Below, piece by piece: positions 32,880 through 44,647 of a DNA stretch of 64,000 bases. Location: NCBI GenBank assembly GCA_036023115.1, contig JAYKKT010000079.1:12329501-12393500 (forward strand). The letters are read 5' to 3'. Source of the stretch: Brasenia schreberi (lineage: Eukaryota; Streptophyta; Magnoliopsida; Nymphaeales; Cabombaceae). Position 1 is the stretch's first letter, and each line of letters starts with the position of its first letter. Under the pieces are notes generated by a model, which was not told the DNA's origin, ran no database searches, and worked only from the letters and a program-made list of their open reading frames with translations. Position numbers and translations under genes: made by a program.

Positions 32880-34127
32880 GAATTTGGCACGCCCGGTGGG
32901 ACGTGGGTCTTATGAAAAATCGATTCACACAAACAAACCTCATGAAAAATTTTCAAGGAAAAGTGTTTTAACTCTTTTATTTGTTGCATTTTCATAGTTG
33001 GATTTTAAAAGCATTGGAGCCATGTCAAGTCCAGGCTCCCAAGAAGTGTCTAGCCATGCCTCATGCGCATCAAGTTCTAATTCTAGAAAGGTTTTGAAAA
33101 CTCAAGATCAAAGAGAAGAGATCGAGAAGTTAAGAAGGGACTTTGAGGCCAAGATCGCTACTCTTAGCCAAGAGGCTGAAGGAGCTGATTCGTGTTTGTC
33201 ACATGGCGAACCAAAGGCCAAAAAGAAATTTGAAGAAACTCGAAAACACAAGGAGGCCTCCGCAATGGAAGGCAACCAATACCATGAATCCTTCACTCAC
33301 AAGGATCGTAAAGCCCTACAGTTGCTGTTGAAAGGGCAAAACAAAGAGAAAAGAAACTACGCCCTGTCCGATTTTCTTCCAAGACTATGAGACGGACAGT
33401 GACGATGAAATACCGAATTTCCATCGGTATGATGGCACGGGAGATCCTAGGTCTCACTTGCAACTTTTCTCTCGTTGAGCCCATAAGAAAAAGAAGGACT
33501 CGATGAAATGGGTGTATTGGTTCCCTTTATCCCTCAAAGGCACAACTTCCAAATGGCTGGCTTCCTGCGATCTTAGCCAGTTTGCTACTTTTGAAGAGTT
33601 AGTGGACTGCTTTATGCAGAGATTCTCCCATAACGTAGAGGTCATGCCCACTTTAAACACATTGAGGGATACGAAGCAAGGTATGAACGAAGATGTTCAT
33701 GCCTTTATTGTTCGATGGAGGTCCCTCCTTGGGCAAGTCCGAGAACCAATATCCGAAGGATGCGCAGTCATGCTCATCCTGGATAACTTTAAAAATGAGT
33801 TGAAAACCCTTCTCTCCCTTCACGAAATCTCAACTTTCTACAAGTTGATAAAAAAAGAATCTCTTTTTGAAACAAATTTGAAAAAAGGGATTTACAACCA
33901 CTTGTGGAAAGGGAACGTGGTTTCGAAAACTCGCTTGGAGAAGCCCGGCACTTATGGGCTACCCACCATAGACAATGGGGCAAAACCCCACAAAGTCGCC
34001 AATGTCCGGGTGGATCCAAGCCCGGCAAGCACTTCTAAAAACTTTTAAAAAATTGAAAATAAAAGAGAGAAAATTTTCCAAAAACCCTTTGAAAGACGAG
34101 AGTATACTCTGTTGGGGCAACCTGAGC
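32880..34127 (+). pseudogene. gag of B, second copy (truncated)
   Basis: PBS at 32885-32902, acceptor-like TTTTCATAG before 32998, gag ATG at 33022. The protein is nearly identical to the first copy, including the frameshift near 33377 and the TGA at 33476-33478. However, the TAG of copy 1 near 22330 is still TTG here, so the 33503-34048 stretch stays open for 181 codons. The rest of the interior is missing: sequence stops after TTGGGGCAACCTGAG and enters LTR-derived sequence. Confidence 0.8.
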
Positions 34128-34219
34128 TTATTCTCCCCCCGATTGTAAATAAAAGGGAGAAAATTTTCCAAAAACCCTTTGAAAGACGGGAGTATACTCC
34201 GCTGGGGCAACCTGAGCTT
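34128..34219 (+). repeat. Scrambled gag/LTR junction with a 73-bp duplication
   Basis: The gag segment at about 34054-34127 (AAATAAAAG to CTGAGCTT) is repeated at 34147-34219. Between them lies ATTCTCCCCCCGATTGTAA, a piece of the LTR core that also occurs complete at 34256-34280. The order is gag, LTR scrap, gag again, then LTR, with short shared words at each switch. Confidence 0.8.
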
Positions 34220-35304
34220 TGATTCAATTTGGATATGGGGTTGTATTAACGGAGCATATTCTCCCCCCGATTGTAATAAGTTGGTTTGCTACACGAAGCA
34301 CACACGAGCACTTGAGCTTTAGCTCTTACTCGTACACAAACACCCATGAGCACCACGAGTATACTCACACACGCGTGCATTGAGCTTTCGCTATTATAGA
34401 GTATTTCAATTTAGCTGGGTTGGTACATAAAGTCGTGTGAGTTCATCTTTCATTTACACACTCGCACACAAAGAACACCCGAGCACTTGCTCATGCACCT
34501 CACGCACCATTTTGGGCTTGGCAGCCGCTTAGATATAGTCATATTTCTATAATTTCTATAGCGTTTTCCCGGTTCAACTGCGTGTGTTTGTCTTTCCATT
34601 TACACACCAACACAACACGTGCACGTTGGTGACCTTCGGGCCCATATATATATAGTTGTATTTCCCTTCCGCTATGTCTTTAAATTTCGGGTTTTAAGGT
34701 TCAGCTATGTGAGTTGCATTTCAATTTATACACGGCATACACTTACACAATTGAGCCTTTCCGCTCTTTAGATATAGCTATATTTCCCTTTTGCAATTTC
34801 CCTTCGGCTATGTCTTTCAATTCTGGGTTTTTCCGTTCAATTGTGTGAGTTTGCATTGCATATTCGCCATACCACGAGATAGGGCACATATTGCATCAAA
34901 GTAACCTCGAACTACCCGTGCAAAACTCGCCAAATCGAGCATTGGATGCACACAACTACACGCCTAATTTGGCTAAAACCCAAGACATAGGAAACGTGCA
35001 AATCCCACGTTGATAAAATCTGCAACAAGACAAATTAAACCAAATCAAACACTTTGCATATTTTCAAAAAGGTCATGTTTGCTTAAAATCGAGTTTTCTA
35101 AACGTACAGACTGACCCTTGCGCATCGGTGGAAGAAGGTCAAAAGAGCCCACTTGTCCACAGTCGCCCCCTAAGTGAGATATTTTCAAAACTTACTTCGC
35201 TAGCTTGAGTAAGCTAGCTGGCACGCCCTTTAAGCGACTTATGACATACGAAAAGGATCACTTTAGGCCTAAGAACCCGGAGTGGAAATTTCCGCATGTC
35301 TACA
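34220..35304 (+). mobile_element. LTR3 of B, distal third
   Basis: This matches LTR2 from about 31730 to its end, with a deletion near 34350, and ends GCATGTCTACA at 35304 next to the GGCGC duplication. Core at 34237-34280. The promoter half is missing. Confidence 0.85.
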
Positions 35305-36534
35305 GGCGCGCAGGCAGGGCACGGCGGTACGGCAGGGGCACTTGTAGCGCGGAGATGTGAGGGTTTTGGGGTTTAGCCAAGGTGTTTTGTTTGAGTCGGA
35401 TAGGTTAGGTTAGGTTCAGTTAGGGTGAGGTTTAATGATGTGGGTTAAGTGGATTAAGCTAGGATTAGGCTAAGATTAGGAGGATTAGGCTAGGATTAGG
35501 AGACCTACCTCTTGGAGCCGGTTCTTCTTGGTTGAGCCCACGTCAAAGCCACGATTGCAGCCTTCCTTGATCGAGCCCACCTTGGTCGCAGCCCACTTAG
35601 TCCACAAGGCTTGAACCCAACTCACCCTTAAGCCAACATGGCTAGGTTTACCTCTCACTCTCTCTCCTCCAAGCACTTTCACGTGAATCTCTTATTGGAG
35701 ACCCCCTCACCTCTATTTATAGGCAAGTGAGGTGGGTCTTGGGTTTGGATATGGGTTTGAGATCTGGATCCAAATCCAAATCCAAATACTATTTGGATCT
35801 AGATCTCGATATTTATGATCAGATCCGATCCGATCCAAATCCAAACATTTATATGGATATGGATTTGGATATTTTGGTCCAGATCTGATCCAATCCAAAT
35901 ACTATTTGGATCTAATCCAAACCCAAACACTATTTGGATCGATCCATATCTAAACACTATTTGGATCTGGATCTAGATATTTATGGTCCAGATATAATCC
36001 AAATTTTCTTTGAACAGTCCTTCTTGGTGTTTCGAGATGGACGGTTTGTGTGGGCCCTAGCTTTATCAATGCTTCGTCTTATACTAGGTTTTCCCCAGTT
36101 TTGTCGTCTGAACTCCATCTCGCCTTTTTGGACTTCATTTCTGCTTATTTTTGCCATTTTTTGCTTGGATTTCTGCTGCTTGGATGGATGTACTTGACTT
36201 GGCTTCTGGGTGCGCCGGGCTTATAGTCTTCTTCGGGCCTGGGCCTTCCTTTTGCCTTTTGACAATAGCTTTTATCAGGCCAAGGTGCTGCTTTTGTGCT
36301 TCTACACCTTTATCTGAGGCTGCTTTGGTATTAAGGGCTTCACCTATTGAAAATTGGCTTATGCAAAATGGGGACTTGGCCTATATATGTGAAAATCAAG
36401 TTGAACGGGGTTTTAGCAAAATTTGAAGCTTTTACAGCCCCTGAGTTTTCGAAAACCTCCAAAATTTGGCTTTGAAATGAATTTTAAAACCAGGTGTTTG
36501 GTTTTGAAATTCGTTTTATTTCGGGGTGTTTACA
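35305..36534 (-). mobile_element. LTR of element C, proximal piece
   Basis: On the minus strand it starts TGTAAACACCCCGA at 36534, directly after the polypurine tract of C. It holds GGATC/ATCCAAAT repeats (35740-35990), a TATAAATAG box (35713-35721) and the beginning of the TTAGG-rich tract, then is broken by composite B. The first five bases (35305-35309) are the right copy of the B duplication. Confidence 0.85.
35713..35721 (-). promoter_or_regulatory. TATA box of LTR C
   Basis: TATAAATAG on the minus strand in CCTATAAATAGAGG, downstream (in element sense) of the ATCCAAAT repeats, as in A and B. Confidence 0.75.
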
Positions 36535-37674
36535 GATGCCCCTCTTTGGCATTATCCAAATTTATTTGGATGATGGCAAAGACGACAACACCCCTGATTG
36601 CTTTCTCCCTGGATTTGTCCTCGAGAATATGGGATCGTCCCAGTTTTGGGAAAAACATTTTCTTTAAGCCCAATAAGAGGGGATTATCGCCAAAGGGGAC
36701 TTTGCCTAAGATGGTGCTAGTCCTGAATGGGATTGATTCAAGTGTCCATGCGTAGATATGAATGAGTGGCATGGGATGATATGCTAGGAAGTATGGTCTC
36801 CTAGAGACTTAATGTAATGGTCAAACTTTGGGAGTCTTATGAAGACCTGCTGCACCAAGTGAGCTGGTCTTTATATTGCTCGATGTTCGAGGTTTTCTAA
36901 AAACTCATTTTTGAGAGAGGAAAGCTCCTTTTAGCTTCAATCCTAAGGATTTCAGCTTTCGTGTTTTCCCTTTACTTGAGTCTTAACCCTTACTAATCTA
37001 GCGGAGGTTTTATTCGAAAATCAAGCCATATTTCAAAATTCCTACGCCTTACTCAGACGTCTAACTCTCAAACACGATGAGATTCAAGTAAGTAAATCCT
37101 ATTTTTACTTTAGGATTCCTTAGAATGAACCTTTCTTTACTTGGGATAAGTCGCAGGGATGGGAAAGAGTTTACCACGGTCCCTTCTGGAGTGTCCCGTG
37201 GTTTGAGGCACAGAGGCGGAAAACTGCTCTTTTTGAGCTTTTTTAGCCTTTTTTCTATTTTTCGTAGAGGGTCTCCCTTTGGGAGTATTTTTTCTTTATT
37301 CCCTCTTTTCCATAGAATAGATGGTTTTCTTTTGGGAAAGAGATTTTTGGCAGGGTTTTCCCTTTTCAATTTTCGCCAAGTTTTCCTTTTGGGGAAGTGA
37401 AGAGAAACGGGAAAGGACTTATCCCAAGGATCTATTCGATTCATCCCAGATCAGCCTATGTAGAAATAGCACGTACTACTTGCAAGTATCTTGCTATTTT
37501 GAACCAGGCCTTCTTTTGTAAGAAGAAGGATTTTTGAAATGTGACCCATTGGTTTTGGGAAAACTCCGCTTTTTCACAAGCAATCGAGTCTCTCATTCAG
37601 GGTTGCACGATTGGCTTTGATCCTCACTCACGAAGTTTCAAAAGGAGGTTTTCAAAATATTTTTGAAATAGGGC
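36535..37674 (-). other. 3' noncoding region, hairpin and polypurine tract of C
   Basis: In element order: a hairpin array relic including CTCCC/GGGAG (about 37264-37282), a perfect ACCACGG/CCGTGGT hairpin (37173-37202), a GTCTT/AAGAC stem near 36840, the palindromic hairpin (36544-36581) and the polypurine tract (36535-36549) directly before the LTR. The same modules occur in the same order in B. Confidence 0.75.
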
Positions 37675-38976
37675 TTAGCTTAGACCATACACATGCTTTT
37701 TTTTCAAAAATTGAGCATTCATAGGGTCGGCTAAGTTCCTACCCTCAACATCGACTAGCCAATAGGCGTTGTTCGTGGTGGTTCCACATACAACATAAGG
37801 ATCATCCCACTTGGGCCGCCACTTTCCAAGTAGATGTGGGCCACGATATTGGATGATTTTGAGCACAAGGTCTCCCACTTTGAAGTGGCGAGGTCTCATA
37901 TGCTTCTCATAGTGTCGGGCTACCCTTTGCCGGTATGCATGTGCATGATCCATGGCAAGGAGCCTTCGCTCATCTAGTAAGTCAAGTTTGGCCATTCTAG
38001 CATGCTGTAGCGTCTCTAGGAGAAGGTCGAGTGCAATGGATGTATGGAATGAATGAATTTTGGTATGAATGGGAAGAATGGCATTTGTGCCATAGACCAA
38101 CTCAAATGGCGTGGCATTTGTGGGAGTTCGGATGGAAGTCCTATAAGCCCATAAGGCTTCATCCAGCTTCTTATGCCACGTCCTACCCTTCTCTAAAGTT
38201 TTCTCAATAATGCTTATGAGAGTTTTATTGGTGGCTTCGGCTTGGCCGTTGCCTTGAGGGTAGTAGGGTGATGAGAAGTGGTGAGTTATGCCATACGTGT
38301 TACATAACTTAACCATTGTCTCGTTTTTGAAGGGGGTGCCATTGTCGGACACTAAATCCTTTGGAACCCCAAATCGAGCCAAAATATTTTTCCTAATGAA
38401 TGCTACTACATGTTGCCCCTGAACATTGGTCAGGGAGGTAGCTTCAACCCATTTGGAAAAGTATTCAGTGGTTGCTAGGATAAACCTATGCCCATTTGAA
38501 GCATGTGGAAATATTGGTCCTATGATATCAAACGCCCACATGGTGAATGGCCAGGGGCTGACCACGGAATGTAATGTGGATGACGGGGTATGAATGGCGT
38601 GTCCATGCACTTGACATGGGTGACACTTCCTAACATGGTTATGGCAATCCTGCTTTAAGGTGGACCAAAAATAACCTGCTTTAAGTATTTTCATTGCCAT
38701 CATATTGGCGTTTATATGCCCTCCACATTCTCCATCATGGAATTCATGCATTACAATCCCAGCCTCCTCCAGGTCGACACACCTTAGTAAGATGCCAGTG
38801 AAACTTTTTTTGTAAAGAACCCCCCCCAAAATCAAATATCGGGTTGAAATCTTTCGTATAAAAGCTTTGTCTTTGGATGAAGCGTATTCTGAAAATCCTC
38901 CATTTTCTAAGAACTCTTTAATGTCTTGAAACCAAGGTTTTTCAGTATTAGTTTGGTTTATTTTGGTAAATCTCAA
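37675..38976 (-). pseudogene. Integrase of C (433-codon frame, altered C-terminus)
   Basis: Zinc finger HEFH...GGH and CHPCQ, core MWAFDIIGP, VSDNGTP and GNGQAEATNKT (D, D, E) are all present. The sequence is close to that of B throughout. Near the end, at a run of A residues, the frame leaves the B-like tail (QYLNSHFPK...) and ends QFLKKKHVYGLS, so the last 20 or so residues are lost. The upstream part of Pol is in other frames. Confidence 0.85.
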
Positions 38977-39720
38977 GATTGTGTGTGGATGGAGTGGGCG
39001 AGTGCCATATTTCTAAGGGTCTGATTCTCAAAGTGGGATCGACCCTTAGGGTTGAGCCCAAGGATGAGAGGGCATCGGCTATGCCATTATCCTCTCTTCT
39101 TACGTGTGTGAGAGTACACGATTTGAACGACTCGACAAGCTGGGTGGCCAACTCGTGATATGGAAGAAGTTTTTCGTTTTTAACTTGCCAAATCTTTAAC
39201 ACTTGGTTTATGACAAGTAAAGAATCTCCAAAGACTTCGATGCATGATGCCCCTAGAGTTTTCGAAATTTTTAAGCCTTGTATGAGTGCTTCATACTCGG
39301 CTGTGTTGTTGGAACATTCGAAATCTAGGCGAATGGCTATGGGTATTTCTCCCTTTTCAGGGGATATGAGGATGATTACTGCCCCAGCCCCTCTTTGGTT
39401 TCATGCCCCATCGAAGTGCATCTTCCATACTTGGTTTTCATTTAAATAATTTGCCAAGATATGATTTTGAAATTGGTTTTGAAAGATGCCTTCATCGGGC
39501 ATTTTGTCAAGTGTAGGATACGCATCTTCTAAAGGGAAGTCAGCCACATAGTCGGCTAGGGCTTGCCCCTTGATGGAAGTTTGATGGTGGAATTTCAGGT
39601 CATACTCCATCAAGAGGAGCTGCCATTTACCTAGCCTACCCGTGAGGATAGGTTTTTCAAACAGATGCTTGATTGGATCAAGCCTAGACACTACTATCCA
39701 GATCTCATGATCTAGGAAGT
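38948..39720 (-). pseudogene. Second RNase H of C (broken)
   Basis: It reads VWKMHFDGA, then a TGA where B has CGA (ARNQRG), then a B-like segment with EYEAL and FGDSLLVIN, then LKIWQVKNEKLLPYHELATQ and REDNGIADALSSLG. A frameshift near 38960 separates it from integrase. The catalytic acidic residues are present. Confidence 0.8.
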
Positions 39721-41488
39721 AGTGTCAAAATTTCTAGCAGGCCCACACCAAGGCCAAGCAAGTCTTCTCCATGGCTTGATAATTTCGTTCATAAGCCAAT
39801 AGAGTTTTCGAAATATAGTAGATGGCATACTCCTTATGGGTATCATCCTCATATTGAGCCAATAATGCACCCAAAGCATTCGCATGCACAGAAATATAAA
39901 GTAAAAGAGGTTTTCCTTGCTTTGGAGGGTTTAAAATAGGAGGATTAACCAAATACGCTTTTAGTCTTTCGAAAGCCTTTTGGCAATCATCGTCCCATAT
40001 GAATTTCACCCCTTTTCTCAAAAGTTTGTTAAAAGGTTTGCATCTTGTAGCGAGGTTCGAAATGAACCTCGAATTGATTGGAGGCGACCTTGGAGGCTAC
40101 GAATTTGCGTAAGATTGGAGGGCGGAGACATGTCTATGATGGCTCTATACTTAGAGGGGTCGACTTCTATGCCCCTTTGGCTTACCATAAAGCCCAAGAG
40201 CTTACCGGATTCTACTCTGAAGATGCACTTTTGAGGGTTTAGCTTTACTTTGTAAAGCCTAAGCCTTTCGAAAAATTTTTGTAAACATTCGATATGGGTG
40301 CATCGAGTTTTTGATTTAGCCAAAAGATCATCCACATATACCTCTACGAGCTCATGAATTTGATCGTGAAAGATCGTAGTCATGGCTCTTTGGTAGGTGG
40401 CGCCGGAATTTTTTAAACCAAAGGGCATGACTGTATAGCAGTATGTGCCCCAAGGTGTGGTGAAAGCAGTTTTAGCCTGATCTCTTGGGGCTAATTTGAT
40501 TTGGTTATATCCTGAATAGCCATCCATGAATGAAAACATTTCATGATTTACAATACTATCGACTATCAAATCAATGTTAGGTAAAGGAAAGTTATCCTTT
40601 GGAGTGGCTTTGTTCAGGTTTCTAAAATCGATGCATATTCAAATTTTTCCATTGGTTTTTCGAACTACAACAATATTTGACAACCAATCAGAATATGCAA
40701 TGGATTTTATAAAACCGGCATTAGTAGATCTTCTAAACCCACTTTAACTTGCGCATGTACGTTCGAATGAATCTTTCTAAGCTTTTGCTTTATGGGTTTC
40801 GAATCTGAATCTAGGGGAAGACAATGCTCTACGACTCTTGGGTCTATACCCGGCATGTCTTCAAACGCCCATGCAAACACATCTATGTAGGTTTTCAAGA
40901 ATGCAATGAATGATGCTCTTTCATGCTCATGCAAACATGCACCTATCTTAATGTGTTTGAGCTTTGATTCACTCCCTAGGTTTATCTCTATGAAATCCCC
41001 TCCTACTGAATTTGAAGGTTTTTCAAAATCGAGAATTTTGTTGAACTCGGGAAGCTCGGAAGTGGGATCCTCCTCAGGGAAAAGGGGATCCTCTTCTAGG
41101 CTTTGATCATTCTCGAGAGTATTAAATCCTAGGGAATTTGAACTTGATGCATGGGTTTTGAAAACACCTGGTTTTTGTTTATGTTATACAAGTTTTGAAG
41201 CTTTTGGTCTTGTTATGAAGACAATTTTCTCTTCGAAATCCTTGGCTTTTTCCAAATTTTTACTAGGAGCTGGTATATACAGGATTTTGTTTTTGGAAAT
41301 TTCCAATTTTTTGATTTTCTTGGATTTTTGTAAAGAAAGGATTTTGGGGAATATACAAACAACACTTTTTTCGATTTTTTTACACTTTTCAAATGTTTTT
41401 GGTTTTTGAGATTTTTCAAATTGTTTTTGAATTTCGAGATTTTTTAATTTTTTTGGATTTTGGTTTAAGAAGGAATCTTCCATCATAC
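39721..41488 (-). pseudogene. Reverse transcriptase and first RNase H of C (broken)
   Basis: In minus order: exon after the putative intron starting with MMEDSF, lysine-rich spacer (41507-41184 frame), KPIKQKLRKIHSNVHAQV (about 40770), RT frame 40569-40018 with SFMDGYSGYNQIKLAP and YVDDLLAKSK, and RNase H frame 40021-39734 with LLLYISVHANALGALLAQ. Frameshifts lie near 40700 and 40050. The order and residues match B, so C is an older relative of the same lineage. Confidence 0.85.
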
Positions 41489-41569
41489 CTACAAAGGAAA
41501 ACGCCACAAGTTAGACTCTAAACAAGAGGTCTAAATCGTAGGTTTCTACTTCACTAGGCTTCAGGGCAC
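41489..41569 (-). other. Putative 81-bp intron between protease and RT in C
   Basis: Minus strand: ...TGG GTT AAG G|GTGCCC to TTTTCCTTTGTAG|GTATGATGG, with a TCTAAC branch-like site. Removal joins VTTWVKG to MMEDS in frame. The length equals that in B and the splice-site context is conserved. Confidence 0.55.
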
Positions 41570-43130
41570 CCTTAACCCAGGTGGTCACAAGTGGGGGTTC
41601 TGGTGGTATTCTAGGAGTATAGCCGATCCCATATCAGCTTGGGTTGGCTCTAGGCATTATGGGCTCGAGGCAACCTTGGTTTTGATTCTCTAGACTTTGG
41701 TATGGCATGTATCCCATGTTCAATAGCATGTTCCACGATTTTTTGTTTTTTGAAAAGTTTTGATATAATTCGTGGTTTTGGAACTTGCAATCGTCCATGT
41801 TATGCATGAACGGTTTCTTGTCTAGGGTTTTAGAAAATAGGCAGCACTTGGTCTTTCCTAGGATGGTTAAGGTTTTGAGTGGGTAAGCCTTGGGCTGCCC
41901 TTTGATACACAAGACCTTCCTAGGCTTTGGGAGGACGAGTTTGGGTGGCTCGACTAAGGTGTTACCAAGGTTGTCCTCGTAGTCTTGAGAAGCTGACAAG
42001 CATGGGAAATTTTGGATTCCCTGAAGCTGAGAATGGTTTTCACCCACAATTACCACTATATGGTCTTCGTGGGGGATTTTGACATACCTATGGAATGTGG
42101 ATGGCAAGCTCACAGGTTGTGTATCTAGGGCCTTCCCAGCAATAGATTGTAATGGGGATGAATGTCTAAGACATGGAACACCCCCATGTGGGCTATGCCC
42201 CCATTTCCATGGGTAATTCCACGGCTCCTAGTGGTCTAGATGCATTCTCATCATATCTAGTAATTACGATGGGGCTTGGGTTTACGGAGGTCAAGGTGAC
42301 TTCGATTTGATACGCTACGTGGAGCGGAAGGATGTTGAGACCTCCTCTCCCATTAACTAAGCATTTGTCGATAGGATAGTGATTCAATACTACCTTGATA
42401 TGCAAAGCTTGGTTGTGGGTTTCATATGGTCTTTCTATATCCTCTTCCGAGAGCACGATGGGCGTTTTTACACATATAGGCGCCACTTGGATTGACAAGC
42501 ACTTAGGGGTTATACTTGAGCTAACCTTGGCTCTTTCTAGGATTTTTTCTAAGACAAGTCTATGCCTAGGCGAGGTTTGTATCAGCTCTAGGATGGACAT
42601 GTTTATGGGAATCATGATTTTCAAAATCATACAAGGTTAAAACATTTTTTCCTTTGTCCGTTTTTTGCGAAACCCTAGGAATACATGTTTTTGAAGGGCT
42701 AGGAATACTTACCACTTTTTTAGCATTTTGTAGATGTGGGGGTTGATAGATCCTTCCGGACCTAGTCACCTCCCCCACAATCTGCCTAGGGCTCGCGCCT
42801 ATTGTGGCTCTACTTGTGTGCTTTGGAGCACCTTGGATTTGTAAAATGGTTCTAACTGGGGGCGGGATTCTAAGCGTTCTCTGGATTATTACTTGGGTGA
42901 TTTTCCTATGAAGGATGAGAGATGGCGCACAAGTAATAAAACTAGAATGAGATGAATGCACTAGACTCTTTGAAGTCGAGAAAGCACATACCTCTTTGCC
43001 CTTCCCACTAGTGCTTGCGTGATTGGGGAAGGGTTCTTTGAAAATAGCTTGGGCAGGCTCTATTTCCTCAGTGACCTAGAGCCGGCCCTATGCTATCAAG
43101 TTCTCAATCTTGTTTAAAAGGGAAAAACAC
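41570..43130 (-). pseudogene. Linker and protease of C (active-site mutation)
   Basis: The protease frame 42630-42193 has LVNGRGGLNILPLHV. The catalytic Asp seen in B (LVDGG) is Asn here, a G-to-A change, and the following Gly is Arg. A second frame (42113-41634) covers the post-protease tail ending PIMPRANPS. The linker frame is 42961-42566. This copy could not process a polyprotein. Confidence 0.75.
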
Positions 43131-44205
43131 TTGCTGGTATTATGACCTTTCAGTCAATGATATTTGCAAAATCTATTTAGAAATTTCCCTTTTGGGGATG
43201 TCCCCTCTGGAATTTTTGGGAGTTTAATCATTTCTTGTGCGAGTAGGAGGTCTAGGACCTCTGAAACAGGCTGCCCTAAGGGCGTGTACTCCCGTTTTTC
43301 AAAAAAAAAATTCAATTTTTCAATTTTTTGCTCAGTTTTCTTCGAAACGCCGGTCGGGTTTGTTTCCACTGGAACGTTTGCAATTTTTAGGGGCTTTGCC
43401 CCTTTGTCCATCGTGGGCATCCCGTATGTGCCGGGTTTTTCCAACCAAGTCTTTGGTAAAACACTCCCTTTCCACAGATGATCGTAGACTCCCTTTTTTA
43501 AATTTTTTCGAAAAGGGAAGCTTTCTTGATCAACTTATGAAAAGTCAAGATTTCATGTAAGGAGAGAAGAGTTTTTAACTCAGGTTTAAAATTATCGAGG
43601 ATGAGCATTATTGTGCATCCTTCTGATATCGGCTCTCTCACTTGCCCTAGGAGGGACCTCCATCGAACGATGAATGCGTGTACATCCTCGTTCGTCGCTT
43701 GTTTTGTATCCCTCAAAGTATTTAGAGTTGGCGTCACTTCTACATTATGCGAAAACCTTTACATAAAGCAGTTCGCTAACTCTTCAAAAGTCGTGAACTA
43801 ACTTAAATTGTAAGAAGCGAGTCATTTAGAAGCAGTGCCTTTGAGGGAAAGGGGAAACCAATAAATCCATTTCATCGACTCCTTCTTTTTCTTGTGAGCT
43901 CGACGAGAAAAGAGTTGCAAGTGAGATCTAGGATCTCCCGTGCCATCATAGCGATGGAAATTCGGTATTTCGTCGTCACTATCGGTTTTGTAATCAAAAG
44001 GAAGGAAATTAGACAGGGTGTATGTTCTTTTCTCTTTATTTTGTCCTTTTAGCAACTGTTGTAGGGCTTTATGGTCCTTGTGAGTGAAGGACTCGTGATA
44101 TTGGTTTCCCTCCATAGCGGAGGTTTCCTTGGGTTTGCGAGGTTTTTCAAATTTCTTTTTAGCCTTTGCTAGTTTGCCATGAGACGAACACGAATCAGTT
44201 GCCTC
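43131..44205 (-). pseudogene. gag of C (broken, 5' end missing)
   Basis: Pieces: 44115-43822 (HRYDGTGDPRSHLQLFSRRAHKKKK, where B has a stop in place of one Arg), 43737-43498 (RWRSLLGQVREPISEG) and 43444-43154 (FLNRFCKYH then a stop where B has Trp). The first knuckle Cys is kept here, unlike B. The start of gag, the PBS and the LTR end are missing: gag sequence joins LTR sequence at about 44206. Confidence 0.8.
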
Positions 44206-44647
44206 GGCCAGCTAGGTGTATGCACAAGTGACCTAAGTTTGGTGTTTTTGGACAGGTACTCGAAGCTTTTTTGAAAGCGTACGTATGCAAGTATGCAAAA
44301 TATCTCGAGTTTGGAGGGTATGATGTGAGCTAAGCTCGAATTGAAAGCAACTCACACAACTTAAATGTAAAACCCGAAATGTAAAGACGTAGCTTAAAGG
44401 GAAATACCCGAATTTAAAGGCAACTCACATGACTTGAATATAAATTGCCGAAGGGAGATATACTTATATTAAGAGAGGAAAGGCTCAATGCACGCGTGTG
44501 TGAGTGTGGAATTGAAATGACAAACTCACACGACTTGAATTGAATTTGCCGAAATTGAAATACAAGTATATATATGAGCGGTAAAGCTCAACGTGTTCGT
44601 GTGTGTTGTGTATAAATTGAAAGACAACTCACACATACGACTGAAAA
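44206..44647 (-). mobile_element. 5' LTR fragment of C
   Basis: It matches 965-1153 joined to 4577-4830 of the other C LTR. It preserves the uninterrupted site where D inserted (single GTAGC near 44389). Both of its ends are deletion junctions, with gag at 44206 and unrelated LTR sequence at 44648. Confidence 0.8.

Larger units (their letters stand above)
5834..35304 (+). mobile_element. Composite element B with three LTRs (Ty3/gypsy, Tat lineage)
   Basis: Order along the strand: LTR1 (5834-5983 plus 18278-21547), full interior (21548-29501), LTR2 (29502-32879), a second interior reduced to PBS and gag (32880 to about 34127), a scrambled junction (about 34128-34219), and the distal third of LTR3 (about 34220-35304). 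One GGCGC duplication flanks the whole. Lineage assignment rests on the RT/RNase H/second RNase H/integrase order. The array could come from unequal recombination between sister copies followed by deletion, or from a multimeric or switched cDNA. Confidence 0.85.
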
